From: an uncultured Caulobacteraceae bacterium
Lineage (GTDB): Bacteria > Pseudomonadota > Alphaproteobacteria > Caulobacterales > TH1-2
NCBI GenBank assembly: GCA_937967425.1
Contig: CALBST010000444.1
Span: forward strand, 1 to 16,357
Length of the DNA stretch: 16,357 nucleotides
Direction of reading: 5' to 3'
The notes under the pieces are model-generated. The model was not told the DNA's origin and did no database searches. It saw only the letters and a list, made by a program, of their open reading frames with translations. Made by a program: the position numbers and the translations under genes. Every line of letters starts with the position of its first letter. Position 1 is the first letter of the stretch. This document shows positions 1 through 9,220 of this stretch, in pieces.

Positions 1-1830
1 CGCTTTCTCCCGCAGCGGCGCCGCGTGCGGGCCTTTTAGCTTTTCTGTGATCGCTTTGATGATGAAGCGCGCCGTGATCGGCGTGCCGTCATAGTGGAGC
101 ACGGACACGAGGTTGGCCGGATCGATGCCGCCCTCGTTCACAAGCAGAGACTTGAGCTGCCCGTCCCGGTTCTGCTCAACGACAAAGACCTGCTCGTGAT
201 CGCGGATGAACTCGAACACCTCGTTGCAGAACGGGAAGGCGCGAACGCGCATCGCATCGAGATGGATGCCGTGACCCTCCAGCGCGTGTAGCGCTTCCTC
301 CATCGCCGGATCAGTGGAGCCCATATAGATCACGCCGTCGGGCGTCGCCTTCGAAGCCTTCCGCGTGAGCGGACCGGGCACATGGGATTTCATCGTCTCC
401 CATTTGCGCAGAAGGCGCTCCATGCCTTCGGTGTAATCCTCGCCTTTCTCGGAATAGCGCGCGTCCTTGTCGTGGCTTGAGCCGCGGGTGAAATAGCTGC
501 CCTTGGTCGGGTGGGTGCCGGGAAGCGTGCGATAGGGCACCGCGTCGCCGTCGACATCGCGATAGCGGCCGAAGGCGACGCCTTGCTCCAGATGTTCGTA
601 GGTGAGCACCTTGCCGCGATTGAGGTGACGCTTGGCGTCCCACTTGAACGGCGGCGTCAGCCATTCCTGCATGCCGATATCGAGTTCGAGCATGACGAAG
701 ATGGTGGTCTGGAAGAAGTCAGCCAGATCGAACGCTTGCGCGCCCATTTCGAACGCTTCGGTTGGATTGCCCGGAAAGAGCATCGGATGCTTGGTATCGC
801 CGTGTGAGGCGTAGGCGGCCAGCAAAAGATCCGATTGCTGAGTGCGGGTGGGCATGCCGGTTGAGGGGCCGCCGCGCTGCACGTCGAAGATCACGGCGGG
901 AATCTCGGCGTAATACGAGAAGCCGACGAACTCGTTCATCAGCGAGATGCCAGGCCCGCTCGTGCAGGTGAAGGCGCGCGAGCCGGCCCAGCCGGCGCCC
1001 ATGACCATGCCGATCGAAGCGATCTCGTCTTCGGCCTGCACGATGGCGAAGCGGTTCTTGCCGTCGGGGTCCTTGCGCAGCTTGTCGCAATACTTCTGGA
1101 AGGCCTCGGCGAGCGACGTCGACGGCGTGATCGGATACCAGGCGCAGAATGTGGCGCCGCCATAAACGGCGCCGAGCGCCGCGGCCTCGTTGCCTTCGAC
1201 GAAGATGCGATCGCCGACCTTGTCGGCGCGCTTCAGCTTCAAACCAATCGGCGCGAGATGATCCTTGGCGAAATTGAACCCGAGCTCGAACGCCTTCAGG
1301 TTCGGCGCGATCAGCTTATCCTTGCCCTTGAACTCCTCGCCCAGAAGCTGCTTCACGACTTCAGTTTCGAAGCCCAGCAATTGCGCGAGCACGCCGACAT
1401 AACAGATGTTCTTGAAGAGTTGACGCTGACGCGGATCGGTGAACTCGGCCGCGATCAGTTCGGTCAGCGGCGCACCGATGATGGTGATGTCATCGCGGAA
1501 TTTCGAGGCGGGAAGCGGCTTTGACGAATCGTAGAGCAGATAACCGCCGGGCTCGATGCCTTTCACGTCGGCATCCCAGGTCTGCGGGTTCATCGCGACC
1601 ATGAGATCGATGCCGCCGCGGCGGCCGAGCCATCCGGCCTCCGAAACGCGGACTTCGTACCAGGTCGGCAGGCCTTGGATGTTCGATGGGAAGATGTTGC
1701 GGGCGCCGACCGGCACGCCCATCCGCAAAATCACTTTGGCGAACAGCCCGTTCGCGCTCGCAGAGCCCGAGCCGTTCACGTTGGCGAATTTGACGACGAA
1801 ATCGTTGGTCGCGGCGAGTGGCTTGGCCAT
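1..1830 (-). CDS. korA: 2-oxoacid:acceptor oxidoreductase, fused gamma-alpha subunit (KorA type), 3' end cut by window
   Basis: Oxidises a 2-oxoacid, probably 2-oxoglutarate, to its acyl-CoA with ferredoxin-like acceptors, as the KorA half of a KorAB complex in the cytoplasm. 610 codons are visible without a stop, so only a few C-terminal residues should be missing. An N-terminal gamma domain spans about residues 10-195, followed by the alpha pyrimidine-binding domain from about 210. Visible signatures are NVNGSGSASANG (18-29), YPITPSTS (232-239), TSGPGISLMNE (290-300), GGPSTGMPTRTQQSD (320-334) and, further on, GSTDPAMEEAL. The ATG at 1830 is the first possible start, because an in-frame TGA lies at 1848-1846; no clear Shine-Dalgarno is seen. 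The thiamine-diphosphate subunit KorB is expected just left of the window. The 2043-3857 gene lies 212 bases upstream on the same strand. Substrate assignment is inference: pyruvate or branched-chain 2-oxoacids remain possible. Confidence 0.88.
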   Translation of the reverse strand, partial: MAKPLAATNDFVVKFANVNGSGSASANGLFAKVILRMGVPVGARNIFPSNIQGLPTWYEVRVSEAGWLGRRGGIDLMVAMNPQTWDADVKGIEPGGYLLYDSSKPLPASKFRDDITIIGAPLTELIAAEFTDPRQRQLFKNICYVGVLAQLLGFETEVVKQLLGEEFKGKDKLIAPNLKAFELGFNFAKDHLAPIGLKLKRADKVGDRIFVEGNEAAALGAVYGGATFCAWYPITPSTSLAEAFQKYCDKLRKDPDGKNRFAIVQAEDEIASIGMVMGAGWAGSRAFTCTSGPGISLMNEFVGFSYYAEIPAVIFDVQRGGPSTGMPTRTQQSDLLLAAYASHGDTKHPMLFPGNPTEAFEMGAQAFDLADFFQTTIFVMLELDIGMQEWLTPPFKWDAKRHLNRGKVLTYEHLEQGVAFGRYRDVDGDAVPYRTLPGTHPTKGSYFTRGSSHDKDARYSEKGEDYTEGMERLLRKWETMKSHVPGPLTRKASKATPDGVIYMGSTDPAMEEALHALEGHGIHLDAMRVRAFPFCNEVFEFIRDHEQVFVVEQNRDGQLKSLLVNEGGIDPANLVSVLHYDGTPITARFIIKAITEKLKGPHAAPLREKA

Positions 1831-1893
1831 GCGTTGGTGCGGCGCTCATGTTGCCCACGGCAAAGCGGCCTGTCCGCCCGCGCAGGGAGGAAC

Positions 1894-1922
1894 TTAGTAG
1901 CCGGTCGCGCGCGTTATTTGAA
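1894..1922 (-). promoter_or_regulatory. weak candidate promoter upstream of korA
   Basis: On the minus strand the boxes TTCAAA (1922-1917) and TACTAA (1899-1894) are separated by exactly 17 bases. They match the sigma-70 consensus at 4 of 6 and 3 of 6 positions. They would leave a leader of roughly 55 bases before the korA start at 1830. The rest of the 1831-2042 gap shows only the short palindrome CGTGCACG at 2000-2007. The match is weak, and korA may instead be read through from the gene upstream. Confidence 0.22.
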
Positions 1923-2042
1923 GAGCTTAGCCCGCCGCTGGGGGCCGGTTTGCGCTGAACACGATCGGCGGCCGTCGCCTACGGGGGGATGTGCGCGAAC
2001 GTGCACGACACAAGGTCCCCCTGCCCTCGCGTTTGGGAGCCT

Positions 2043-3857
2043 CTACTTCGCGGGCGCTGGTTCGCGTTTGCGAGATGGCGTTTTGGGTTTGCAGCCTGCT
2101 TGGGTAATGTCGAGATAGAATTGCTGCATGTCCCACGCGCCGGTTGGGCAGCGCTCGGCGCAGAGCCCGCAATGCAGGCAAACGTCTTCGTCCTTGACCA
2201 TGACGCGGCCTGTCTTCAGGCCGTCCTGGACGTAAAGATCCTGTGAGAGATTCTTCGCCGGCGCGTTAAGGCGCTCGCGCAGTTCGGTCTCTTCGCCATT
2301 TTCCGTGAACGTGATGCAATCCATCGGGCAGATGTCGACGCACGCGTCGCACTCGATGCACGCCGGCGCTGAGAACACCGTTTGCACGTCGCAATTCAGG
2401 CAGCGTTGCGCTTCCTTGTAGCCAAGCAGCGGATCGAAGCCCTTCTCGACCTCGATCTTCACGTTGCGCAGCGCAACTTCCGGCTCAACCAGCGGAACCT
2501 TGTAGCGAAGGTCGAGCGAGATGTCGTTGTCGTAGGCCCACTCGTGAATGCCCATCTTGGTCGACATCATCGACACGCCCGGCGGCGGACGATCGCGCAC
2601 ATCCTTGCCTTGGCAGAAGAGATCAATCGAGACGGCCGCGTCGTGACCATGGGCGACGGCCCAGATGATGTTCTTCGGACCAAACGCAGCGTCGCCGCCG
2701 AAGAAGACGTTCGGGATCGAGGATTGGAACGTCACTTCGTCGACAACGGGCATGTCCCATTTGTCGAACGTCATGCCGATATCGCGCTCAATCCACGGGA
2801 ATGAGTTCTCCTGGCCGACAGCCATCAGCACGTCGTCGCATTCGAAGTGCACGTCCGGCTCACCGGTGGGTTCGAGCTTGCGTTTCCCGTCCCTTTCAAC
2901 CCAATGCATCTTCGTGAAGACGACGCCTGTGAGCTTGCCGTCTTTGTGCGTGAATTCCTTGGGATTGTGGAAGTTGATGATCGGGATGCCTTCGTGCTGG
3001 GCGTCTTCTTTCTCCCAGGGCGAGGCCTTCATCTCATCGAAGCCCGACCGGACAACAACCTTCACGTCTTCGCCGCCCAAACGGCGCGAGGTGCGGCAGC
3101 AATCCATGGCGGTGTTGCCGCCGCCGAGCACGATGACGCGCTTGCCGATCTTGTCTATATGCTCGAACGAGACGCTCGAGAGCCAATCGATGCCGATATG
3201 GATGTTCGCGGCAGCTTCCTTCTGGCCCGGCAAGCCGAGATCACGGCCGCGCGGAGCGCCGGTGCCGACAAAGACGGCGTCCCAGCCTTCGGCAAGAACT
3301 TCTTTGAGCGAATTCACGCGCGTGCCGAAATGCGTGACCGGCTCGTAGCTCAGAATGTAATCGACCTCTTCGTCGATAACGCTCTCGGGCAGGCGGAAAC
3401 GCGGGATCTGGGTGCGGATCATGCCGCCGCCCTTCTGCTCCGCGTCATAGATGTGAACTTCGTAGCCCAGCGGTAGCAGATCGCGCGCGACCGTCAGCGA
3501 AGCGGGACCGGCGCCGATACAGACGACGCGCTTGCCGTTCTTCTTCTTGGCCTTCGGCGGCAACAGGTGCTCGATGTCACCCTTATTATCGGCGGCGACG
3601 CGCTTCAGACGGCAGATCGCGACCGGCTCGTCCTCGACGCGGCCACGGCGGCAGGCGGGCTCACACGGGCGGTCGCATGTGCGCCCGAGCACGCCCGGAA
3701 ACACATTGGACTTCCAGTTGATCATGTAGGCGTCGGTGTAACGCTGCGCGGCGATCAGGCGGATATATTCCGGCACCGGCGTATGCGCCGGACACGCCCA
3801 CTGACAATCGACGACCTTATGAAAGTAGTCGGGGTTCGCGATGTTGGTGGGCTTCAA
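2043..3857 (-). CDS. GltD-like FAD/NAD(P) oxidoreductase with C-terminal 2[4Fe-4S] ferredoxin domain
   Basis: 604 residues. The N-terminal GltD-type iron-sulfur region has C18, C22, C61, C65, C69 and C82. A flavin Rossmann motif IGAGPAS is at 114-120, an NAD(P) motif LGGGNTAMD at 244-252, and the second FAD signature FGGDAAFGP at 386-394. The C-terminal domain has two ferredoxin motifs, CIECDACVDICP (500-511) and CLHCGLCAERCP (560-571), plus a C487/C490 pair. This is longer than ordinary glutamate synthase small subunits (about 450-490 residues) because of that domain. No glutamate synthase large subunit is present, so it probably moves electrons between NAD(P)H and the neighbouring 2-oxoacid oxidoreductase; that role is inferred from context. 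It starts at TTG: no ATG lies between the upstream in-frame TAG at 3887-3885 and residue 45, and a good AGGGAG ribosome site sits 8 bases before the TTG. Confidence 0.87.
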   Translation of the reverse strand: MKPTNIANPDYFHKVVDCQWACPAHTPVPEYIRLIAAQRYTDAYMINWKSNVFPGVLGRTCDRPCEPACRRGRVEDEPVAICRLKRVAADNKGDIEHLLPPKAKKKNGKRVVCIGAGPASLTVARDLLPLGYEVHIYDAEQKGGGMIRTQIPRFRLPESVIDEEVDYILSYEPVTHFGTRVNSLKEVLAEGWDAVFVGTGAPRGRDLGLPGQKEAAANIHIGIDWLSSVSFEHIDKIGKRVIVLGGGNTAMDCCRTSRRLGGEDVKVVVRSGFDEMKASPWEKEDAQHEGIPIINFHNPKEFTHKDGKLTGVVFTKMHWVERDGKRKLEPTGEPDVHFECDDVLMAVGQENSFPWIERDIGMTFDKWDMPVVDEVTFQSSIPNVFFGGDAAFGPKNIIWAVAHGHDAAVSIDLFCQGKDVRDRPPPGVSMMSTKMGIHEWAYDNDISLDLRYKVPLVEPEVALRNVKIEVEKGFDPLLGYKEAQRCLNCDVQTVFSAPACIECDACVDICPMDCITFTENGEETELRERLNAPAKNLSQDLYVQDGLKTGRVMVKDEDVCLHCGLCAERCPTGAWDMQQFYLDITQAGCKPKTPSRKREPAPAK

Positions 3858-3865
3858 GCGGCCTG

Positions 3866-3871
3866 CTCCCT
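3866..3871 (-). promoter_or_regulatory. ribosome binding site deciding a TTG start
   Basis: AGGGAG on the minus strand, 8 bases before the TTG at 3857. The upstream in-frame TAG (3887-3885) leaves only about ten codons without any ATG or GTG, and the next ATG would remove the first two iron-sulfur cysteines. The site therefore supports TTG as the true start. Confidence 0.6.
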
Positions 3872-3961
3872 GTCGGCGGCGAACCTAGCCCGCCTCACCG
3901 CTTTGCGGCAATCGCTAAGCGCTTGATTGCGCGGCGGCGGCTAGCGATGGTCGCGGCCGAC

Positions 3962-6900
3962 ATGAGTTGGCAATTCTGGATCGACCGCGGCGGCACCTTT
4001 ACCGACGTTGTGGCGCGCGGACCCGGCGGCATCGAGGTGGTGAAGAAGCTGCTTTCGGTTGCGCCGGGGCGCTATGAGGACGCCGCGCTCGAGGCGATGC
4101 GACTCATTCTCAAAGAGCATGGCGGCGACTTCACCGACATCGAGGCGGTGAAACTCGGCACCACGGTGGCCACGAATGCGCTGCTGGAGCGCAAAGGCGC
4201 CGATGTGGTGCTGGTCGTGACCGAGGGCTTCGGCGACGCGCTGGAGATCGGCACACAGGCGCGGCCGGACATTTTTGCGCTGCATATCGTCAAGCCCGAC
4301 CTGCTCCAGAAACGCGTGATAGAAGTGCGCGAGCGCGTGACAGCCGAGGGCCAGGTGCTGACGCCGCTGGATGAAACACATGCACGCCTTGAGTTGCAAC
4401 GTGCGTATGACGATGGCCTCCGCGCCGCCGCCATCGCCTGCCTGCATGGTTGGGCCTATCCGGCGCACGAACGGCGGCTTGCGGAGATCGCGCGCGAGAT
4501 CGGCTTTACGCAGATCAGCGTCAGCTCCGAAATCAGCGGGCTCATCAAGTTTGTACCGCGCGCAGACACCACTGTCGCTGACGCGTACCTCTCCCCCGTT
4601 CTGCGCGCCTACATCGACGGTTTCGAGCGCGGCTTTGGCGGCAACGCCGAGCTGCTCTTCATGCAATCCAATGGCGGGCTTGCCCATGCGGACAGCTTTC
4701 GCGGCCGCGACGCAGTGCTCTCCGGGCCCGCTGGAGGCGTTGTCGGGATGGCGGCGGCGGCCGAGCGCGCGGGCTTCAAGCACGCGCTGGGCTTCGATAT
4801 GGGCGGCACGTCGACGGACGTTTCGCATTATGCCGGCGCCTTTGAGCGGACGAACGAGACCGTGGTCGCGGGCGTGCGCCTCTCCGCGCCGATGCTACAG
4901 GTCCACACCGTTGCGGCGGGCGGCGGCTCGATCTGCTTTTTCGACGGGATGCGGCTGCGGGTCGGGCCACACAGCGCCGGCGCCGATCCGGGTCCGGCCT
5001 GCTATCGCCGCGGCGGGCCGCTGACGATCACGGACTGCAACGTGCTGCTCGGGCGGGTGCGGCCAGAGTTCTTCCCAGCAATCTTCGGACCGAATGCAGA
5101 TCAGCCGCTGGATCACGATGTGGTCGAACAGAAATTCGCAGCGCTTTGCGCTGAGATCGGCGGCGGCATCACGCCAGAGCAAGCGGCGGAAGGCTTCCTG
5201 CGCATCGCCAACGAAAACATGGCCGAAGCGATCAAGAAGATCTCGATCCAGCGCGGCTACAATCCGGCGGAATATGCGCTCGTAGCCTTCGGCGGCGCCG
5301 GCGGCCAGCACGCCTGCGCGGTGGCGGATGCGGTCGGCGTCGAGACGATCCTGTTGCATCCGCTTGCGGGCGTGCTGAGCGCATGGGGCATTGGGCTGGC
5401 TGACGTGCGTACGGTGGCGGAAGAAACGGTAGAGGAAAAGCTTAGCGAGGCGAAGGGGCTGAACCGCCGCGCGCAGGCGCTGGCGTTGCGCGCCGCCGAA
5501 ACGCTCGCGGGCGATAACGTCAAAACAATTATCACCGCGAATCTCAAATACGATGGGGCGGATTCGACCTTGCCTATCCGCTTTGCCGAGGCCGACTCTC
5601 TTAAGGCCGCATTCGAGCAAGAGCACCGCAAGCGCTTCGGCTTTGCCGATCCTGCGCGCGCTATCGTTGTCGGATCACTCTCGGCGGAAGCAGTGGCGAG
5701 CGCCGCTCTTGGACCGCCGGCGTCGCCGCCGGCATCTTCTTCGCAACCGGCGGAAGCGGCGCCCGCGTCTGACGAAATTGCCGGCGATCCAAGAAGTATC
5801 CCGGCCTATCGGCGCGATGCTCTGGCGCCTGGATTCGCGTGCGAAGGCCCTGCACTCATCATCGAGAACGGCGCAACCACCTACGTCGCGCCGGGATGGC
5901 GCGCACGGATGAACGAAAACCGCGATCTTGTCCTCACGCGTGTCGCCCACATCGAACGCAGCGCGATCGGCACACAGGCCGATCCGATCCTCCTCGAAGT
6001 GTTCAACAATCGCTTCATGGGCGTGGCCGAGGAAATGGGGCTGGCGCTGCAGACCACCGCCTCCTCCGTCAACATCAAGGAGCGGCTCGATTTCTCGTGC
6101 GCCGTGTTCGACGAAACCGGCGGCCTCGTCGCCAACGCGCCGCATATCCCGGTGCATCTCGGCTCGATGAGCGACAGCGTGCGGGAGATCATCCGCCAGC
6201 GCGGCGATACGATGCGGGCCGGCGACATCTACATGCTCAACGCGCCGCATGCTGGCGGCACGCATTTGCCAGACATCACCGTCATCGCGCCGGTCATTCT
6301 CGACGGCGAGGCGCGCCCGGCCTTCTTCACCGCCGCGCGCGGGCACCACGCGGATATCGGCGGCGTCACGCCGGGTTCAATGCCTCCGGATTCCAAACGC
6401 ATCGAAGATGAGGGCGTGCTGATCGAGAACTTCCTGCTGGTTCAGGACGGACGGCTGCGTGAAACCGAAACGCGAGCGCTGTTCGCCTCCGGTCCACATC
6501 CGGCGCGCGACATCGACCGCAACATCGCCGATCTCAAGGCGCAAATCGCCGCTGTCGTGCGTGGCGGCGAGGAGTTGAAGCGGCTCGTCGAGCATTATGG
6601 CCGCGCTGGCGTCTCCGCCTACATGCAGCATGTGCAGGACAACGCAGAAGAGCAGATCAAGCGTGTCATTGACCGGTTGCAATCCGGTTCCTTTGAGGTG
6701 GCGATGGATTGCGGCGCCAAAGTGCGCGTCGCGGTGACGCCGAACCAGGAGCAACGCACGGTTCGTGTCGATTTCACTGGTACGAGCCCGCAGCAGGAGA
6801 ATAACTTCAACGCACCGCTTGCGATCACGCGTGCGGCGACGCTCTACGTTTTCCGAACGCTGGTCGATGACAACATTCCGCTGAATGAAGGCTGCCTGAA

Positions 6901-7507
6901 GCCGATTGAGATCATCGTGCCGGAAGGTTCGCTACTCAACCCACGGCGGGGCGCGGCGGTCGTCGCCGGCAACGTGGAAACGAGTCAGGTCATCGTCGAT
7001 ACGCTCTACGGCGCGCTCGGCGCGCTCGCGGCGTCGCAAGGCACGATGAACAATTTCACCTTCGGCGACGAGAAGCGCCAGTATTACGAAACGATCTGCG
7101 GTGGCTCCGGCGCAGGACCCTCGTTTGACGGCGCAAGTGTCGTGCAAACGCACATGACCAATTCGCGCCTCACCGATCCAGAAGTTCTGGAAACGCGCTT
7201 TCCTGTTTTGGTCGAGCGCTTCGGCGTGCGGCGCGGATCAGGCGGCGGCGGCGCGCACAAAGGCGGCGACGGCGCGGTGCGCCGAATACGCTTCCGCGAA
7301 CCGATGATGGCGGCGATGCTGGCAAACCGCCGCGCGACGGCGCCGTTTGGACTGAACGGCGGCGGCAATGGCGCGACGGGCGTCAACCGCGTGGAGCGCG
7401 CCGATGGATCGGTGACACAACTGACGGCGACGGGCAAAACCGAAGTGCTGCCGGGCGACGTGTTCGTGATCGAAACGCCGGGCGGCGGCGGTTACGGCAA
7501 AGCCTAG
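3962..7507 (+). CDS. 5-oxoprolinase / hydantoinase, fused HyuA-HyuB type
   Basis: 1181 residues, the usual size of single-chain ATP-dependent 5-oxoprolinases, which hydrolyse 5-oxo-L-proline to glutamate in the cytoplasm. The HyuA half begins with DRGGTFTD (8-15), then GTTVATN (66-72), SGPAGGVVG (254-262) and the nucleotide-fold motif [11 protein letters not shown] (277-287). A Pro/Ala/Ser-rich linker is at about 584-607. The HyuB half starts near 673 and carries [12 protein letters not shown] (from 760), the [17 protein letters not shown] segment and the family-typical TPGGGGYG tail. I chose ATG 3962 because the family begins just before the DRGGTFTD motif; ATG 3947 and TTG 3923 are also in frame, and no start has a strong ribosome site. 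It is first in an operon with DUF969, DUF979 and DUF2891 (19-base gap to the next gene). Hydantoin or another cyclic amide cannot be excluded as the substrate. Confidence 0.88.
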   Translation: MSWQFWIDRGGTFTDVVARGPGGIEVVKKLLSVAPGRYEDAALEAMRLILKEHGGDFTDIEAVKLGTTVATNALLERKGADVVLVVTEGFGDALEIGTQARPDIFALHIVKPDLLQKRVIEVRERVTAEGQVLTPLDETHARLELQRAYDDGLRAAAIACLHGWAYPAHERRLAEIAREIGFTQISVSSEISGLIKFVPRADTTVADAYLSPVLRAYIDGFERGFGGNAELLFMQSNGGLAHADSFRGRDAVLSGPAGGVVGMAAAAERAGFKHALGFDMGGTSTDVSHYAGAFERTNETVVAGVRLSAPMLQVHTVAAGGGSICFFDGMRLRVGPHSAGADPGPACYRRGGPLTITDCNVLLGRVRPEFFPAIFGPNADQPLDHDVVEQKFAALCAEIGGGITPEQAAEGFLRIANENMAEAIKKISIQRGYNPAEYALVAFGGAGGQHACAVADAVGVETILLHPLAGVLSAWGIGLADVRTVAEETVEEKLSEAKGLNRRAQALALRAAETLAGDNVKTIITANLKYDGADSTLPIRFAEADSLKAAFEQEHRKRFGFADPARAIVVGSLSAEAVASAALGPPASPPASSSQPAEAAPASDEIAGDPRSIPAYRRDALAPGFACEGPALIIENGATTYVAPGWRARMNENRDLVLTRVAHIERSAIGTQADPILLEVFNNRFMGVAEEMGLALQTTASSVNIKERLDFSCAVFDETGGLVANAPHIPVHLGSMSDSVREIIRQRGDTMRAGDIYMLNAPHAGGTHLPDITVIAPVILDGEARPAFFTAARGHHADIGGVTPGSMPPDSKRIEDEGVLIENFLLVQDGRLRETETRALFASGPHPARDIDRNIADLKAQIAAVVRGGEELKRLVEHYGRAGVSAYMQHVQDNAEEQIKRVIDRLQSGSFEVAMDCGAKVRVAVTPNQEQRTVRVDFTGTSPQQENNFNAPLAITRAATLYVFRTLVDDNIPLNEGCLKPIEIIVPEGSLLNPRRGAAVVAGNVETSQVIVDTLYGALGALAASQGTMNNFTFGDEKRQYYETICGGSGAGPSFDGASVVQTHMTNSRLTDPEVLETRFPVLVERFGVRRGSGGGGAHKGGDGAVRRIRFREPMMAAMLANRRATAPFGLNGGGNGATGVNRVERADGSVTQLTATGKTEVLPGDVFVIETPGGGGYGKA

Positions 7508-7510
7508 GCA

Positions 7511-7522
7511 GAAAGGCGGGGG
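7511..7522 (+). promoter_or_regulatory. ribosome binding site of the DUF969 gene
   Basis: A strong purine run (AAAGGCGGGGGA) lies in the 19-base gap between the oxoprolinase stop and the ATG at 7527. There is no room for a terminator or promoter, which supports co-transcription of the four genes. Confidence 0.6.
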
Positions 7523-7526
7523 AAAC

Positions 7527-8261
7527 ATGCTGGTGCTCTTGGGAATTGGCGTCGTCGTCCTGGGCTTTGTGCTGCGGGCCAACCCCCTGCTCGTGGTCAT
7601 GGCGGCGGCGCTGACGACAGGCCTTGCCGCAGCGTGGACGCCCGAAGCCGAACTTGCGATCTACTTTGAAGCCGGCCGCGACACGCTCGCGCAGTTCGGC
7701 AAGGCGTTCAACGACGCCCGCTACATCAGCCTCACCTGGATATTGCTCGCCGCCATCGGCCTGCTGGAGCGCGCGGGTCTGCAGGAACGCGCCCGCATCA
7801 CCATCGCAACAGTGAAAGCAGCAACGGTCGGCCGCTTGCTTTGGGTGTACTTCGTGATCCGCCAGGCAGCGGCGGCGCTCGGTCTCACATCGCTCGGCGG
7901 TCATGCGCAAATGGTCCGCCCGCTGGTGGCGCCAATGGCCGAAGGCGCGGCGGAGGTGAAGTTCGGCGTCCTCCCCGATCGTGAGCGCTACCTCATCCGC
8001 TCGCATGCCGCGGCGGCGGACAATATCGGGCTCTTCTTCGGCGAGGACATTTTCATCGCCATCGCCTCGATCCTGCTGATCAAAGGATTTCTTGAGGCCA
8101 ACGGAATTGTTGTTGAGCCATTGCAGCTCTCCATCTGGGCCATTCCCACCGCAATCGCAGCGCTTCTCATCCATAGCGTGCGATTGTGGATGCTGGACCG
8201 GGCGCTGAAGCGTGCGCTCGCGCAGCGTCCCGCCGGCGCAGCCGCGGAGGCCGCGCCATGA
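7527..8261 (+). CDS. DUF969 family membrane protein, putative permease subunit
   Basis: 244 residues, matching the DUF969 family (about 230) in length and pattern. An N-terminal hydrophobic hairpin (about 1-35) is followed by a segment at about 67-86, another near 170-192 and one near 200-225. Conserved-looking stretches are NDARYISLTWILLA, FVIRQAAAALGLTSLGGHAQMVRPLV and AAADNIGLFFGEDIF, whose polar and charged residues next to helices would suit substrate handling. DUF969 is nearly always paired with DUF979, as here. From general knowledge the pair occurs beside pyroglutamyl-peptidase or oxoprolinase genes and has been proposed as a two-part pyroglutamate permease; I could not check this. 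The stop overlaps the next start in ATGA. Family membership is firm and transport function is inferred. Confidence 0.85.
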   Translation: MLVLLGIGVVVLGFVLRANPLLVVMAAALTTGLAAAWTPEAELAIYFEAGRDTLAQFGKAFNDARYISLTWILLAAIGLLERAGLQERARITIATVKAATVGRLLWVYFVIRQAAAALGLTSLGGHAQMVRPLVAPMAEGAAEVKFGVLPDRERYLIRSHAAAADNIGLFFGEDIFIAIASILLIKGFLEANGIVVEPLQLSIWAIPTAIAALLIHSVRLWMLDRALKRALAQRPAGAAAEAAP

Positions 8262-9220
8262 TCACGCTCGACCACGCTTACATCATCGGCGGATTCTTCT
8301 TCGCCGCACTCGCCCTGCTCTCGGCGCTCGATCGCGAGAACACGCGGCGGCTTCGCAATGCCGCCTTCTACGCTCTCTTGGCGGTGAGCTTTTGGGCTGG
8401 GCATCTCATTGGCGACCTTGGCAACGGACTGCTGGCGCTCGGCCTTGTGATCATCGCCGTTATGGGTCTCGGCCAAGGCAAGCCGGCCACGACGACTCAA
8501 GCGGCGCGCCGCGCCAGCGCTGAACAACGTGGCAATGCATTGTTCCTGCCGGCTTTGATCATTCCGGCCGTCGCTTTGGCCGGCACGCTATTGGTGCAAT
8601 ACACGGACTGGGGCCCCGCGTTCATTGCATCGAAGGACAAGACGCTCGTCTCGCTTGTGCTAGGCGTGCTGATCGCCATCGGCGTGCTGATGGTGTGGCT
8701 CAAGCCGCCGTTGCTGGCCCCGCTGGAAGAAGGCCGCCGCCTGATGGATTCCGTCGGCTGGGCGGCGCTCCTCCCGCAAATGCTGGCGGCGCTGGGCGCT
8801 GTGTTTCTGGCGGCGGGTGTTGGCGAGCAAGTCGGCGCGATTTTCACGCAATACGTGCCACTCGACACGCGCACGATGGCAGTCGCCGCCTATTGTATCG
8901 GCATGGCCTTGTTCACGATCATCATGGGCAATGCGTTCGCGGCGTTCCCGGTCATGACCGCTGCCGTCGGCTTGCCGTTCGTCGTGCTTGAACTCGGCGG
9001 CGATCCAGCTCGTGTTTGCGCCATCGGCATGCTCGCCGGTTTTTGCGGCACGCTGATGACGCCAATGGCCGCGAACTTCAATGTCGTCCCGGCTAATCTT
9101 CTTGAGCTGCCGGATCGCAAGGCGGCGCTGAATGGCGTCATACGCGCACAGATTCCGACAGCTATTCCGCTTCTCATCGCAAACATTCTGCTCATGCGTT
9201 TTCTGGCGTTTCCGGCATGA
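8258..9220 (+). CDS. DUF979 family membrane protein, putative permease partner of DUF969
   Basis: 320 residues with about nine or ten hydrophobic segments, the first at residues 8-24 and the last at the C-terminus, so an integral inner-membrane protein. Residues IIMGNAFAAFPVMTAAVGLP and IGMLAGFCGTLMTPMAANF have the Gly/Pro/Asn-rich broken-helix look of transporter cores. The open frame continues upstream, but ATG 8258 fits best: it forms an ATGA overlap with the DUF969 stop and has GGAGG 7 bases ahead. Overlap and pairing suggest the two proteins are made in matched amounts and form one complex. With the oxoprolinase upstream, import of 5-oxoproline or a related small amide is the likeliest role; this is inference. 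Confidence 0.85.
   Translation: MITLDHAYIIGGFFFAALALLSALDRENTRRLRNAAFYALLAVSFWAGHLIGDLGNGLLALGLVIIAVMGLGQGKPATTTQAARRASAEQRGNALFLPALIIPAVALAGTLLVQYTDWGPAFIASKDKTLVSLVLGVLIAIGVLMVWLKPPLLAPLEEGRRLMDSVGWAALLPQMLAALGAVFLAAGVGEQVGAIFTQYVPLDTRTMAVAAYCIGMALFTIIMGNAFAAFPVMTAAVGLPFVVLELGGDPARVCAIGMLAGFCGTLMTPMAANFNVVPANLLELPDRKAALNGVIRAQIPTAIPLLIANILLMRFLAFPA

Noticed and set aside
1490..1858. Minus-strand frame starting at 1858, upstream of korA
   Set aside because: Out of frame with korA and Arg-rich. The korA frame from 1830 reads through all gamma-alpha subunit motifs.
1831..2042. Possible small RNA or gene in the 212-base gap before korA
   Set aside because: No open frame with a ribosome site and no strong terminator or stable structure; only a weak promoter-like pair and an 8-base palindrome.
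2382..3476. Plus-strand open frames of 140-227 codons inside the GltD-like gene
   Set aside because: They lie opposite a gene with complete FAD, NAD(P) and iron-sulfur motifs, have no credible ribosome sites, and their translations resemble no family.
3923..3961. Earlier TTG and ATG starts (3923, 3947) for the oxoprolinase
   Set aside because: They add an Arg-rich leader before the conserved [15 protein letters not shown] start. ATG 3962 fits the family, although no start has a strong ribosome site.
3941..5626. Long minus-strand open frames inside the oxoprolinase gene (295 and 243 codons)
   Set aside because: They are antisense to an unmistakable, motif-complete gene. Their translations are His/Arg/Ala-rich without any family signature, as expected from mirrored codons in GC-rich DNA.
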